Source of the DNA: Schistocerca nitens
Lineage: Eukaryota; Arthropoda; Insecta; Orthoptera; Acrididae
Assembly: GCF_023898315.1 (NCBI RefSeq)
Contig: NC_064619.1
Coordinates: 479,239,376 to 479,303,375, forward strand
Reading direction: 5' to 3'
Length of the DNA: 64,000 nucleotides
The notes under the pieces are model-generated. The model did no database searches. It saw only the letters and a program-made list of their open reading frames with translations, and was not told where the DNA came from. Below are positions 31,131-42,013 of this stretch, piece after piece. The translations under genes and the position numbers were made by a program. Within the stretch, counting starts at the first letter, position 1. Each line of letters begins with the position of its first letter.

Positions 31131-31995
31131 TCTGTTTTTCTCTCTATGCATAAATCATTTGGCGGACAAGGTGGGCAGCAATGTGCAGTTGTTTCCTGAT
31201 GTCGCCGTGGGGTACGGTAAGGTGTCAAAGTTGAGTGTCTATAGGAAGGTGCAAGACGAATTAGACAAAATTTCCAGTTGGTGTGATGAATGGCAGCTAC
31301 CCCTAAATGTAGAAAAATGTAAGTTAATGCGGATGAATAGCAAGAACAAACCTGAAATGTTCGAATGCAGTATAATTAGTGTCCTGCTTGTCACAGTCAA
31401 GTGGTTTACGTATCTGGGGGTAACACTGCAAAGCGATATGAGGTGGAACGAGCATGTGAAAACTGTATAGGGAAGGCAAATGGTCGACTTTTTATTGGGA
31501 TAATTTTAGGAAAGAGTGGTTCACCTGTAAAGGAGGCCGCATATAGGACACTGGTGCGACCTATTCTTCAGTACTGTTCGAGTGTTTAGGATCCGTATCA
31601 GGTCGGATGGAAGGAATACATAGACTTAATTCAAAAGGGAGCTGCTAGATTTGTACTGGTGGCGCCGAACAACACGTAAGTGTTACGATGATGCTTAGGG
31701 AAAGCAAATGAGAATCTCTGGGGGTAAGCCGACGTTCTTTCCGAGAAACACTATTGAGAAAATTTAGAGAACCGGCATTTTAAGCTGACTGACGAACGAT
31801 TGTACTGCCGCCAACATACATCGCACGCAAGGACGACAAGGAAAACATACGAGAAATTAGAGGCGTACACACAGTCGTTTTTCCCTCGATCTATTTGCGA
31901 GTGGAACAGGAGGGGGAAAGACAAGTAGTGGTACAGGGTACCCTCCGCCACGCACCGTACGGTGGCTTGGGGAATATCTATGTAGATGTAGATAT
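31131..31995 (+). pseudogene. LINE D 3' part (CR1/Jockey-type RT end)
   Basis: Starts within RT: FSLCINHLADKVGSNVQLF, then the catalytic FADD block is damaged (reads LFPDVAV). It is followed by YRKVQDELDKISSWCDEWQL, LNVEKCKLMRM and WFTYLGVTLQSDMRWNEHV. After 31470 it continues in other frames (KANGRLFIGIIL, then YRTLVRPILQYCSSV). The 3' end repeats atgtagatgtagat at about 31980-31993, as in LINE E. Possibly the 3' end of LINE C, but that is inference. Confidence 0.85.
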
Positions 31996-32100
31996 CAGTT
32001 GTCAATATAAATGATAATTAATTGAAACCCTCAGCTGCCGACAGGTCTTGTTGATATACCTCCATGGCGACAGCTGGAAATGTGTGCCCCGACCGGGACT

Positions 32101-33157
32101 CTACGGCAAAAAAGGAAGAATGAATTGATTGTTGGTGTTAATAACGAGCATCCTCCTTTACCTCCTCTGCATTGCTGCATATGACGTGTCACTGAGGACA
32201 TTTGTTCTGTGCATGCAGTACACGTGAGGCGTCTAGGTGTTTCAACTGCACTGTGTGGATTACGAAGGTTCTCTTATAGTTCATTAACCTGCTGTCTTCA
32301 AGTTGATGTCCCCAGCGCAGAAAACAACACGCAATTCGTAGGTTCTGTGTCTTGAGGCTGAAACTGACTTTTAGCGAGGTTCTGTTCTGAAATAATGTAT
32401 CACTTCTTTGGAATTCCATTTGCGTATTTTAATATAGCCACACGAGAAGACTACATGATCTTAATACAACACCTTCTGATACAGCAAAGCACATGATCAA
32501 ACACAATGTTTACGAAAATGTATCTTTACACTATTTGTGGCACGTGTCTGTGCCTCATGACTACCGGAGTGAATCTTTTAATACTGAATACTGGCAAACA
32601 CATCCTGCCACAGACAACATGACTGTACATCTCGACTGCCTAATCCAGAGTGACGAACAGGAAAATACATAAAAACTGGAAACACATTCTACAACAGACA
32701 ACATGGCTGTTCTTCTCGATTGCCCAATCCAGAGTGACGACCAGCCCGAAACACTTCGGGCGCCATATCAGAAAAGGCGTGACCCGAACGCTTCCGAAGT
32801 TCTTCGTCTGCAATTTCGTCAGTCTTTTGTTTTTGATTTAAATTGTTTTTAATAATTCTAAAATGACTGATTGATAGTCAGCTGTTGAGAGATATTTATA
32901 TTAAAAAGTGAAGTCATTCCAATGAGTAGTTTAACTATACTTTAACGTTTTGGCGCCTTTGCTCCGAACACAGCAGCCAATCACAGATCAGTAGCATTAT
33001 GCAGGCGGTCTTTCTCACGGGAATGGTACCGAATCTAACATCTGTCACAGGTACCTAACACCACATTTCGTCATCTATATACTTCTTGCATCTCCATTGC
33101 TCTGGGAACAGCTTCGTGGAGCCTAATATGATCGCTGACTAACCCAGAAATATTACA
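32101..33157. other. Unidentified insert in the left arm of the fold-back element
   Basis: Interrupts the tRNA-like unit between gggact and cgaaccc. The flanking repeat act (32098-32100 and 33158-33160) could be a 3-bp TSD. Inside is a tandem duplication with a period of about 85 bp (from 32591 and 32676; shared text cagacaacatg and aatccagagtgacga). No coding domain or TIR seen. Confidence 0.5.
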
Positions 33158-33522
33158 ACTCGAACCCGGGATCTCCTACTTACATGGCAGACGCTCTATC
33201 CATCTGAGCCACCGAGGACACAGATGAATAGCGCGACTGCAGGGACTTATCCCATGCACTCTTTCAATTAATTATCCTTTATATATAGTTAAAGGCTACC
33301 CAGCCATTGACCTTCATCTGTGCGAATGCGCACAGGTTGACCGAACTCTTGCGGGAATCGTCACCTTAGTTGGCGCGAGTAATGAGTCGATGGGCAAATA
33401 TCTAATAGATACATTACGTATGTAGATTGTGGACACTTGGGAATGTGGATCTCACAGGAAGCGTGAAGGGGATAAGTCCCTGCAGTGGCGCTATTCATCT
33501 GTGTCCTCGGTGGCTCAGATGG

Positions 33523-33638
33523 GACGGTCAGATGGTTATCTGCCCTCTGTAATAAAACGAACTAAAACGGGTGTCTTGCGACGTCCGCCACGAGCAGCTG
33601 CCACGAATGAAAAAACGAACAAAACGAGATTTAAAAAA
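33523..33638 (+). mobile_element. SINE family 4, 5'-truncated, in the right arm
   Basis: Sequence gacggtcagatggttatctg, then gccctctgtaataaaac and an end in gatttaaaaaaat. It splits the tRNA-Thr-like unit after ggctcagatgg; atggatagag resumes after it, so ATGG is duplicated. It is the same family as 15617-15810 and sits at the same place in the host repeat. Confidence 0.75.
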
Positions 33639-33843
33639 ATATGGATAGAGAATCTGCCATGTAAGCAGTAAGCTCCCGCATTCGAGTCCCGGTCGGGGCG
33701 CGCATTTTCAGCTGTCCCCATCGAGGTATATCAACAACACCTGTCGGCAGCTGAGGGTTTCAATTAATTATCATTTATTCTAGAGAAGCTACACAGTCAT
33801 CAATGGTATCTGTTCTTTCGACAATAGTTACTATCTTCACATA

Positions 33844-34284
33844 CAGGGTGTCCCAGCTATCTTGTCCACCCAAAATATCTCTGGAACAATAACAGCTATT
33901 GGAAAACGACTTTCACCGGTATCAATGGAGGGCTGGGGCCCATGAATGTACATATTTGGAAACATTCTAAAACGAAAGCATATGTGTTTTTTAACACAAA
34001 CTTATGTTTTTTTAAATGGACCTCCTGTATTTTTTCTTCAGCAATCCATAGCATGACAAAGCACATACACAATGGCGTTGATTGCATCGCAATATTCCCA
34101 TTACATACCGAGATATTGAGACGCGAAGTTGACGCTTGAAACACCCGACATGCGCTGCTAGCGCACGTCCTGAGGCTCAGGCGTGAACCCCACGCTGCCG
34201 GTAATCGCGATGTGATTGACATGCGTAATCACACCTCCATACTTATCAAGAGGTCCGAAACGAATAATACGGTCTGCTGCCATC
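33844..34284 (+). repeat. Left terminal inverted repeat of the DD41D element
   Basis: About 441 bp, inverse copy of 36402-36841. Contains a CTGAGGCTCAG palindrome and a poly-T-rich stretch near 33990-34015. Confidence 0.92.
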
Positions 34285-34708
34285 AACACTCATAAGCACA
34301 TAATGGTTTTCCTCTTGCACGTTTTACGTATCTACGTACACAATATGAATCAGTGCCGATCGGTGTACACCCGTCAGGTTGTCTTATTTATCCTGCACAC
34401 CCAAAATAAGGTTTATCTAATGCGTTATATGACCCATTGTGCCTGTCGCGCAGGGCCTGGCTCTACCTAGTCAAGTGTCCAACGTAGTTCCCACTACTGC
34501 CACAGTTACCACTTCGCCTTGTTTATGATTTGCGACCCATGCAAACTCCTGTACTCCACCACCCTCCGAGCATCCCATTTGTTGTTACTTTGGCGTGCAG
34601 TGCACCGCTTGCCAGTGTAGTCGTGCATCAGAGTAATCTAGTGACGGCACGGAGGTAGTACACATTGTGAATAAACGTTGTGTTGTGGAACTTATACTGT
34701 ACAGTATA

Positions 34709-35898
34709 ATGTACACACATGAAGATATGGTATAAATGCTGCTGATCTATGGAGAATGTACGTTGACGGGAAATACGTTATGAGATTGCTTGTTTGTTGA
34801 TAGTACTGTTAGCGAACATTATGATTATTAAGTTAATATGTCTGTTTTCTACCCTACTCTACATACCTGTACTGTACCCTGTTGTAGGTGCACGAAATGC
34901 TATTCAGGCAGAACGACTGTACAGAAGACGATTCCCTGACAAGCCATCGCCTTCGTGCCGGATGTTTGGTCGTCTCACATCTCGTCTACGTGAAACGGGA
35001 AGCTTAAATCCAAGACCTCGACATCGTCCTAGAACACGCACAGATGAACGTGCTGAAGTTGCTGTGCTCGCTACCATAGCTGTGAATCCTCAAATCAGCA
35101 CACGTCAAATTGAAAGTGAAGTTGGTGTGTCTAAATCAAGTGCACAGCGTATTCTTAAACGTCATAAATTTCATCTTTACCATGTTAATTTACACCAGGA
35201 TCTTCATGGAAATGACTTCCGCAATAGGGTAACATTTTGTCGGTGGGCTCAGCAAAAACGTCTGACTAATCCAAATTTTTTTTGCAGATGTTCTCTTTAC
35301 CGACGAGGCATCATTCTCCAACAAAGGAATTGTCAATATGAGGAATATGCATTATTGGTCCGCAGACAATCCAAAATGGCTCCGTCAGGTAGAGCATCAA
35401 CGTCCGTGGAAAGTTAATGTTTGGTGTGGGATTATTGGAGATACCATTATCGGACCTTTCTTTATAAATGGCATCCAAAATGGCAGACAATACTCCAGAT
35501 TTATACGACACAATCTTCCTGTTCTCTTGGACACTGTACCTCTGAACCGGAGAATGGTCATGTGGTATCAGCATGACGGATGCCCTGGAAATAACGCCTT
35601 ACGAGCACGACGACTTTTGAACCACAAGTTCCCTGGTACGTGGATTGGACGAGGTGGCCCAGTTAGGTGGCCTGCTCGATCTCCGGACCTTACACCGATG
35701 GATTATTTTCTTTGGGGAGCAGTGAAGGATGCTGTTTACCAACATGAACCAACAACACCAGAGGACATGAAGCAACGCATTATTGATGCTTGTACAGCCA
35801 TCAAAGAGGAAACAGTAGCACGAAGTAGGACATCCTTCATCCGCAGAGTGACCCTATGTATGCAAGCCAATGGGCATCACTTTGAGCATGAGATGTGA
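34709..35898 (+). pseudogene. DD41D transposase, nearly complete
   Basis: N-terminus from the ATG at 34709 (MYTHEDMV, stop, MLLIYGE). Then about 110 bases without matching sequence, ending in ttgtag, before ARNAIQAERLYRRRFPDK resumes. A small intron or insertion is possible. HTH region: PQISTRQIESEVGVSKSSAQ. Catalytic blocks: DVLFTDEASF (first Asp), WYQHDGCPGNN (second Asp) and ARSPDLTPMDYFLWG (third Asp), with 41 residues between the last two. A run of eight T near 35276-35283 carries a one-base shift that breaks the frame. The end is GHHFEHEM at 35898. These few lesions suggest recent loss of function. Confidence 0.88.
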
Positions 35899-36401
35899 AC
35901 GCTATGTTTAGTATGTAGTGCTGGTATCACAGTGGAAGTATCCACAAAGGGCCATTTTACCCAGTGATGTTAAGAAACATTTGTTTGCAACAATTTGTCA
36001 TTTAACGCATTAGATAAACATAACATTGATAATTATGTGATAATAAAACTAATTGCTTAAACATGTTCACATTCATCTTCTATATCCTACCTGAACTTCC
36101 CAAATCAAAACATTTTAACCTAAACAACGGTAAAACTTTTAGTCCACTTGCTCGTTTCACTAAAACCATCAACATGAATTTTACTATTACGAGTGAATGA
36201 TTAACTGTCACTTGCGCTAGATGTACAGTAAAGTAAAGTTATAACGTTGAACGGCATTACCTTTTTAGTAACGGATTAACAATAAGCGAAGTTAGCTTTG
36301 TGACTAACGTTGCGGTACACAGATATGTTACAGAACCGCATCACCCCTAGCCTATGGGATAAATACCTGCTGGAATGTACGACTGTACGACGTTAATGCA
36401 G

Positions 36402-36841
36402 GATGGCAGCAGACCGTATTATTTGTTTCGGACCTCTTGAGAAGTATGGAAGTGTGATTACGCATGTCAATCACATCGCTATTACGGGCAGCATGGGGTT
36501 CACGCCTGAGCCTCAGGACGTGCGCTAGCAGCGCATGTCGTGTGTTTCAAGTGTCAACTTCGCGTCTTAATATCTCCGGATGTAATGGGAATATTGCGAT
36601 GCAATCAACGTCATTGTGTATGTGCGTTATCATGCTATGGATTGCTGAAGAAAAAATACAGGAGGTCCATTTAAAAAAACATAAGTTTGTGTTAAAAACA
36701 CATATGCTTTCGTTTTAGAATGTTTCCAAATATGTAAATTCATGGGCCCCAGTCCTACATTGATACCGGTGAAAGTCGTTTTCCAATAGCTGCTATTGTT
36801 CCAGAGATATTTTGGGTGGACAAGATAGCTGGGACACCCTG
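36402..36841 (-). repeat. Right terminal inverted repeat of the DD41D element
   Basis: About 440 bp, inverse copy of 33844-34284, ending GGGACACCCTG at 36841. Confidence 0.92.
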
Positions 36842-37062
36842 TGTATTTATCAATATACTTTTAAATTCAAGATTTGTTCGATATAAAATGCAGAATCGAT
36901 ATCTGTAAGTGCAGATATTCTGTTAAATTGTAGTAGGGATGAATGAGGTATTCTTTCTCTTTTTTTGAGAATATAGGAATTTTAAATTCCCTGCCTGATA
37001 TCTGTTTGTAAGTTTTACACATATTTGCATCAGAATACAGAACCCAATACTGAACATAGTCT
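36842..37062. other. No feature recognised
   Basis: AT-rich spacer between two mariner-type elements. Confidence 0.4.
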
Positions 37063-37680
37063 ACAGGATGTTTCACTGCTATAGGTGCAAACGAAAGAAC
37101 AATGAAAGAAGCAAATAATCACAATAAACACAGGACCAGAAATTAATAGTTTTCCACATACGACACATTACGGCTGAGTATGTGAACGTCTCATAACAGG
37201 GTTCCCGAGAAACCAACCCGCAAATGTGCACTTGAGGACAAACTCATTACGACGAGTGTTCCATTTTGCAACCGTTCATGTGAAAACAGGCATCTGCACG
37301 TCTCCTCATCGATGCTAATACAAGTGTTCCGAATGCACTTATAACCACACACAGTGCATCCCCGGAATTCATAGACGCTATTAACATAACCTGAATACAC
37401 CAAATCTTTTAGATATCTCCACTGAAAAGAAATCCAAGGGGACAAGTAGCGGGAGGTGGGATGCCATGGAATTGGCGAGCCTCGACCGATACACATTCTG
37501 TCAAAACGCTGTTTACTAATAGGTATACAGAAAGAGGACAAAGTCAATTGACGCAGTTTATCACCTTTTAATTTACTCTTCGACATAAACCTAACCTTAA
37601 ATGTTAATAGTGCCATAACAATGTACAGTGTGTGAATGCACGTTCTATTGGTGCTACAAGGCGGAAATCAAATTAATTTT
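37063..37680 (-). pseudogene. Decayed DD41D-type transposase remnant
   Basis: On the minus strand the frame 37616-37191 contains RMCIGRGSPIPWHP, then FQWRYLKDLVY, close to the GRGGPIPWPPR...FLWGYLKDLVY block around the third catalytic Asp of DD41D transposases. The Asp itself is lost to a shift. An outer sequence (acaggatgtttcactgctat, about 37062) may be one end. No opposite end was found. Confidence 0.6.
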
Positions 37681-38804
37681 ATTTTAAGGAAACAGTGAGT
37701 ATAGTCTCTTAGATATGTCACGAAGATACAGGTTGTAATTTTTGTCTTTAGAAAAATGATCATACACCGTCTCAATTATTAGACTTGCCAAGTAGAAAGT
37801 TGCATGCTCACATACTTGTTATACCGGAGCCAAGGTAGCCCCTGAGGGCCGGCAACCCATATTACACCAAAGAGGACGAGGTTGTCTAAGCCCAAGGCTT
37901 ACCAAAAGCACCATGGTAAACACAGCTATTTACATACAAGACAATGGAAACAGACTTGCCGAGCACTACTTGCTGCACGGGGAACTCGAACCACGGCCTG
38001 CAGGAAGTATCACAACGCCAAAACCTGATTGGCTGGAGACAGCTATATAGGGGCTAGAACCAGCCCCAAAGTTCAGTTCACGCTGGATGCCGACCTCGTG
38101 TACTGCGACCGTGAAGATTACTTCTTCGTCTCGGAATTGGACTGTTACTAGTGTGAGAGTGTGTTACCACGAACCTTAGTGGAAAAATTAGAAGTGAACT
38201 TTTGTTTGCCTAAATTAGGAGACTTATACTGGCATCGTTATTGATACCTTTCGTTTGTATGTTCAGTCATCAACCTTGTGAACTTACATAAAAAAAGTTG
38301 TGTTTGTGAAAAATTGCGAATTGTCAGTCACAACAATACCATATTATTCTGTTGTCGTTCAATCATCTTTCGTGAAATGAAAAATATTTTTCAATATTTT
38401 GAGCATCACTGAAGTTGAGATTACTTATAATAACGAACAAATGTTGAGATTTCAATTACGTCCAATCAGTTACCTAGTGTACGTAATACAGATACTTTCT
38501 AACCATCAGCGTGGGAGAAGAACAAACACAAAATGAGACTAAACAGCGGCCGCAGACACCTTTTATCATTTCGTACAATCAGCGAGTGTAACAGAAAGGC
38601 GACAGCGAGTTTCAGTTTCGTGCTCGCGCCTCCCACCTCGCTAATAACGCGAATACAATATGAGATATTACTATTAGTATGAATGCACTTGTGGGTCCGT
38701 CTTTTCCGGACCTATGTTTATTACGATTATTTGCTTGTTTCGTTGTCCTCTGCTCGCACCTTTCGTTTGTACCTGTAATAGTGTTTGCTTCCATTTATTG
38801 TGGT
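37681..38804. other. Unassigned, one promoter-like stretch
   Basis: No domain. At 38042-38050 ctatatagg follows a GATTGGCTGG (CCAAT-type, inverse) block by about 15 bases and precedes a duplicated GGGGCTAGAACCAGCCCC palindrome. That could be a Pol II promoter of a solo LTR or of a host transcript, but I found no partner repeat. Confidence 0.35.
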
Positions 38805-38815
38805 TTTGAAATATA

Positions 38816-39013
38816 AAGTGGTTCAAATGGCTCTGAGTACTATGAGACTTGACTGCTGAGGTCATCAGCCCCTAGAACTTAGAACTACTTAAACCTAACT
38901 AACCTAAGGACATCACACACATCCATGCCCGTGGCAGGATTCGAACCTGCGACCGTAGCGGTCGCGCGGTTCCAGACTGTAGCACCTAGAACTGGTCGGC
39001 CACTCCGGCCGGC
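38816..39013 (-). mobile_element. SINE family 1, full length
   Basis: Minus-strand copy with tail at left (ggttcaaatggctctgag), B box inverted (ggattcgaacc), head at right (ggccactccggccggc). An 11-bp TSD tttgaaatata lies at 38805-38815 and 39014-39024. Confidence 0.95.
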
Positions 39014-39024
39014 TTTGAAATATA

Positions 39025-39531
39025 CAGCTCATTCTAAATTAACTTCTTCTAACCATCAAAACTGCAATTGGGCAATAATGTGTGTGTAGTAACATGTGAG
39101 TGTAAGACTATCAAGGTCAATGCAGAGGCACGTTTCTACAAGACGTTCGTTTATCCGCCGTACACAATATTTTTACTACAAACTTCTACAGAAGGTTTTT
39201 CTATACGACGGTACCGAGTGACGGTACACTAAGTATACCAGTAGTTCCGTCTGCATGTCAACGTAATGGAAAGATTTCTGAGAATGAAACAAGCACGACA
39301 GGACTTTGTGGTTATCCTGCAAACTTTCTGGTGCCACCTGCGTTTCTTATCCATCTGTATGGCTGTGAATCTCACACATCCAGTGTGTGTCCATTGATCT
39401 TTACTTCTGGTACCTAGAAGTCGAAATACTCGTATAATAGAGCGGGTTTATATTTTTAAGTAACAATGTAAATGAGTGGCTGTTCTCTGCTTATAAGAAA
39501 CTCTAAACCTTTTCTAAAGGCACAAAAATTG
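39025..39531. other. No feature recognised
   Basis: No coding domain, SINE or TIR found. Confidence 0.4.
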
Positions 39532-39533
39532 TA

Positions 39534-40325
39534 TGGGGTGGTTATAATTAAATTTTCGCTTCTTGAACCAATGTAGGCGTAAGGCTATTTACTGTATGGT
39601 TACTCATCTTGATAGAAATGATGTTCAGACTATGCGCCGCGGGATTTGCGTTGTTAGCAACAACAGTGTCGTGACTTGCCGTTAGGCGGCGGTACTGGTA
39701 CAGCGACGCAGTGTTGAAACAAAAGCATCAGTGTGCATTGCGGTTACAGACAACCAACATGGGCGTGGAAAAGGAGAGCAGCGCATTACTCGTAAAGCTG
39801 TTTTGTACAAAAAAGCAGCAATAATGCTGCTGCTCTTCCCGAGTATCGACGCGTTAAAGGAATATGGAGAGGCTCTCTTTCCGCACCGGGGTTGAAGAAC
39901 GTGAATCGGAAATTCGAATTAACTGGAGATTTGGGAATTATTCCTGGGAGAGATCTACGGTCAACTGCACCACAAATTGTTGGAGTTACTGTTGCCATGG
40001 CTGAGAATGTTAGACGAAATGTGCACGAGCTATGTCGCAAACACCCAACATCCCACTCCAGATGTTTCGGGCAGTAATAGGGTACTCCCTAGTGCGGTTC
40101 CAGGCTAACGTGAACGCAGATGTTCGTCACATTCAGCAACGTTTGTAACCTGGAACTTAAACATGGTACACGATTAACAAATGCTGCCCTCTTATGTGGA
40201 CATAAAAATGTGACTGTTTCAATGACTTACTCGTTATTTCTCTTGCGCAAAGTTTCATTGTCCTTCGATCACCCGTTTTTCTTGGGGACCCTCGCAAGTA
40301 GCGAAAATTTGATTATAAACACCCT
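39534..40325 (+). mobile_element. Non-autonomous Tc1/mariner-type element
   Basis: Ends TGGGGTGGTTATAATTAAAT (39534) and inverted CAGGGTGTTTATAATCAAAT (to 40325), with matching TTTTCGCT just inside. TA precedes the left end; the right TA is not intact. The 792-bp element keeps only an N-terminal transposase part. Confidence 0.75.
39770..40080 (+). pseudogene. Transposase N-terminal domain remnant
   Basis: Several frames read AITRKAVLYKKAAIMLL and then, from 39892, MKNVNRKFELTGDLGIIPGR and PQIVGVTVAMAENVRRN. This is an HTH DNA-binding region of a Tc1/mariner-type transposase. No catalytic domain remains. Confidence 0.6.
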
Positions 40326-40555
40326 GAGCTGTAGCACGTGTTCAGTAGTTAGTGTACTTTACATCTACATCTACGTCTACATCCATACTCCGCAAGCCAT
40401 CTGACGGTGTGTGGCGGAGGGTACCCTGAGTACCTCTATCGGTTCTCCCTTCTATTCCAGTCTCGTGTTGTTCGTGGAAAGAAAGATTGTCGGTATGCCT
40501 CAGTGTGGTCTCTAATTTCTCTGAATTTATCCTCGTGGCCTCTCCGCGAGATATA

Positions 40556-41873
40556 CGAGGTGCATTCAAGTTCTAAGGCCTCCGATTTTTTTTCTAATTA
40601 ACTACTCACCCGAAATCGACGAAACTGGCGTTACTTCTCGACGTATTCGCCCTGCAGGCGTACACATTTTTCACAACGCTGACGCCATGATTCCATGGCA
40701 GCGGCGAAGGCTTCTTTAGGAGTCTATTTTGACCACTGGAAAAGCGATGAGGCAATAGCAGCACGGCTGGTGAATGTGCGGCCACGGAGAGTGTCTTTCA
40801 CTGTTGGAAAAAGCCAAAAGTCACTAGGAGCCAGGTCAGGTGAGTAGGGAGCATGAGGAATCACTTCAAAGTTGTTATCACGAAGAAACTGTTGTGTAAC
40901 GTTAGCTCCATGTGCGGGTGCTTTTTCTTGGTGAAACAGCACACGCACAGCCCTTCCCAGACGTTTTTGTTGCAGTGCAGGAAGGAATTTGTTCTTCAAA
41001 ACATTTTCGTAGGATGCACCTGTTACCATAGTGCCCTTTGGAACGCAGTGGGTAAGGATTACGCCCTCGCTGTCCCAGAACATGGACATCATCATTTTTT
41101 CAGCACTGGCGGTTACCCGAAATTTTTTTGGTGGCGGTGAATCTGTGCGTTTCCATTGAGCTGACTGGCGCTTTGTTTCTGGATTGAAAAATGACATCCA
41201 CGTCTCATCCATTGTCACAACCGACGAAAAGAAAGTCCCATTCATGCTGTCGTTGCGCGTCAACATTGCTTGGCAACATGCCACACGGACAGCCATGTGG
41301 TTGTCTGTCAGCATTCGTGGCACCCACCTGGATGACACTTTTCGCATTTTCAGGTCGTCATGCAGGATTGTGTGCACAGAACCCACAGAAATGCCAACTC
41401 TGGAGGCGATCTGTTCAACAGTCATTCGGCGATCCCCCAAAACAATTCTCTCCACTTTCTCGATCATGTCGTCAGACCGGCTTGTGCGAGCCCGAGGTTG
41501 TTTCGGTTTGTTGTCACACGATGTTCTGCCTTCATTAAACTGTCGCACCCACGAACGCACTTTCGACACATCCATAACTCCATCACCACATGTCTCCTTC
41601 AACTGTCGATGAATTTCAATTGGTTTCACACCACGCAAATTCAGAAAACGAATGATTGCACGCTGTTCAAGTAAGGAAAACGTCGCCATTTTAAGTATTT
41701 AAAACAGTTCTCATTCTCACCGCTGGCGGTAAAATTCCATCTGCCGTACGGTGCTGCCATCTCTGGGACGTGTTGACAATGAACGCGGCCTCATTTTAAA
41801 ACAATGCGCATGTTTCTATCTCTTTCCAGTCCGGAGAAAAAAATCGGAGGCCTTAGAACTTGAATGCACCTCG
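40556..41873 (-). mobile_element. mariner (DD34D) inserted in LINE E
   Basis: TIRs of about 38 bp start CGAGGTGCATTCAAGTTCTA at both ends, with TA at 40554-40555 and 41874-41875. LINE E sequence is continuous on either side, which proves the insertion. The 1,318-bp element has the usual mariner length. Confidence 0.97.
40631..41689 (-). pseudogene. mariner transposase, one stop and one catalytic change
   Basis: Start ATG at 41689 (MATFSLLEQRAIIRFLNLRG). Two HTH regions lie in about residues 1-115 (VEQIASRVGISVGSVHTIL). WVPRML corresponds to the mariner WVPHEL block. Catalytic residues: VTMDETWMSF (first Asp); LFHQEKAPAH, where the second Asp is Glu; APYSPDLAPSDFWLF (third Asp, 34 residues later). 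A TAG after LFQWSK at 40724 removes the last 30 or so residues (PKEAFAAAMESWRQR and on), which still read on to a TAA at 40631. Both lesions should kill activity. Confidence 0.93.
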
Positions 41874-42013
41874 TACGTAGGAGGGAGCAATATAGTGCTT
41901 GACTCCGCGGTGAAGGTATGTTCTCGAAACTTCAACAAAAGCCCGTACCGAGCTACTGAGCGTCTCTCTTGCAGAGTCTTTCACTGGAGTTTATCTATCA
42001 TCTCTGTAACGCT

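Larger units (their letters stand above)
32007..33778. mobile_element. Fold-back element with tRNA-Thr-like inverted arms
   Basis: Inverted arms: the left outer part 32007-32100 (ataaatgataattaattg, then gccccgaccgggact) and left inner part 33158-33253 mirror the right arm 33468-33778. Each arm contains a tRNA-Thr-like unit (ggctcagatggatagagcg, anticodon arm ctgccatgtaagcag, gagtcccgg). The single-copy centre is 33254-33467. The left arm is opened by about 1.06 kb (32101-33157) with a 3-bp repeat (act). The right arm is opened by SINE family 4 (33523-33638). No TSD for the whole element was found. Confidence 0.75.
33844..36841 (+). mobile_element. DD41D mariner-type transposon with about 440-bp TIRs
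   Basis: Left TIR 33844-34284, right TIR 36402-36841; both begin CAGGGTGTCCCAGCTATCTT. They are flanked by TA (33842-33843) and, on the right, TG then TA, i.e. a TSD with one change. Arms of this length are unusual for a mariner. The arms agree in most positions, including internal landmarks (GGTCCGAAACGAATAATACG and its inverse). The 2,998-bp element holds one nearly complete transposase gene. Confidence 0.93.

Noticed and set aside
38030..38110. Solo LTR or host promoter around ctatatagg
   Set aside because: No second LTR, no primer-binding site and no gag/pol text nearby. Kept only as a note in the gap entry.
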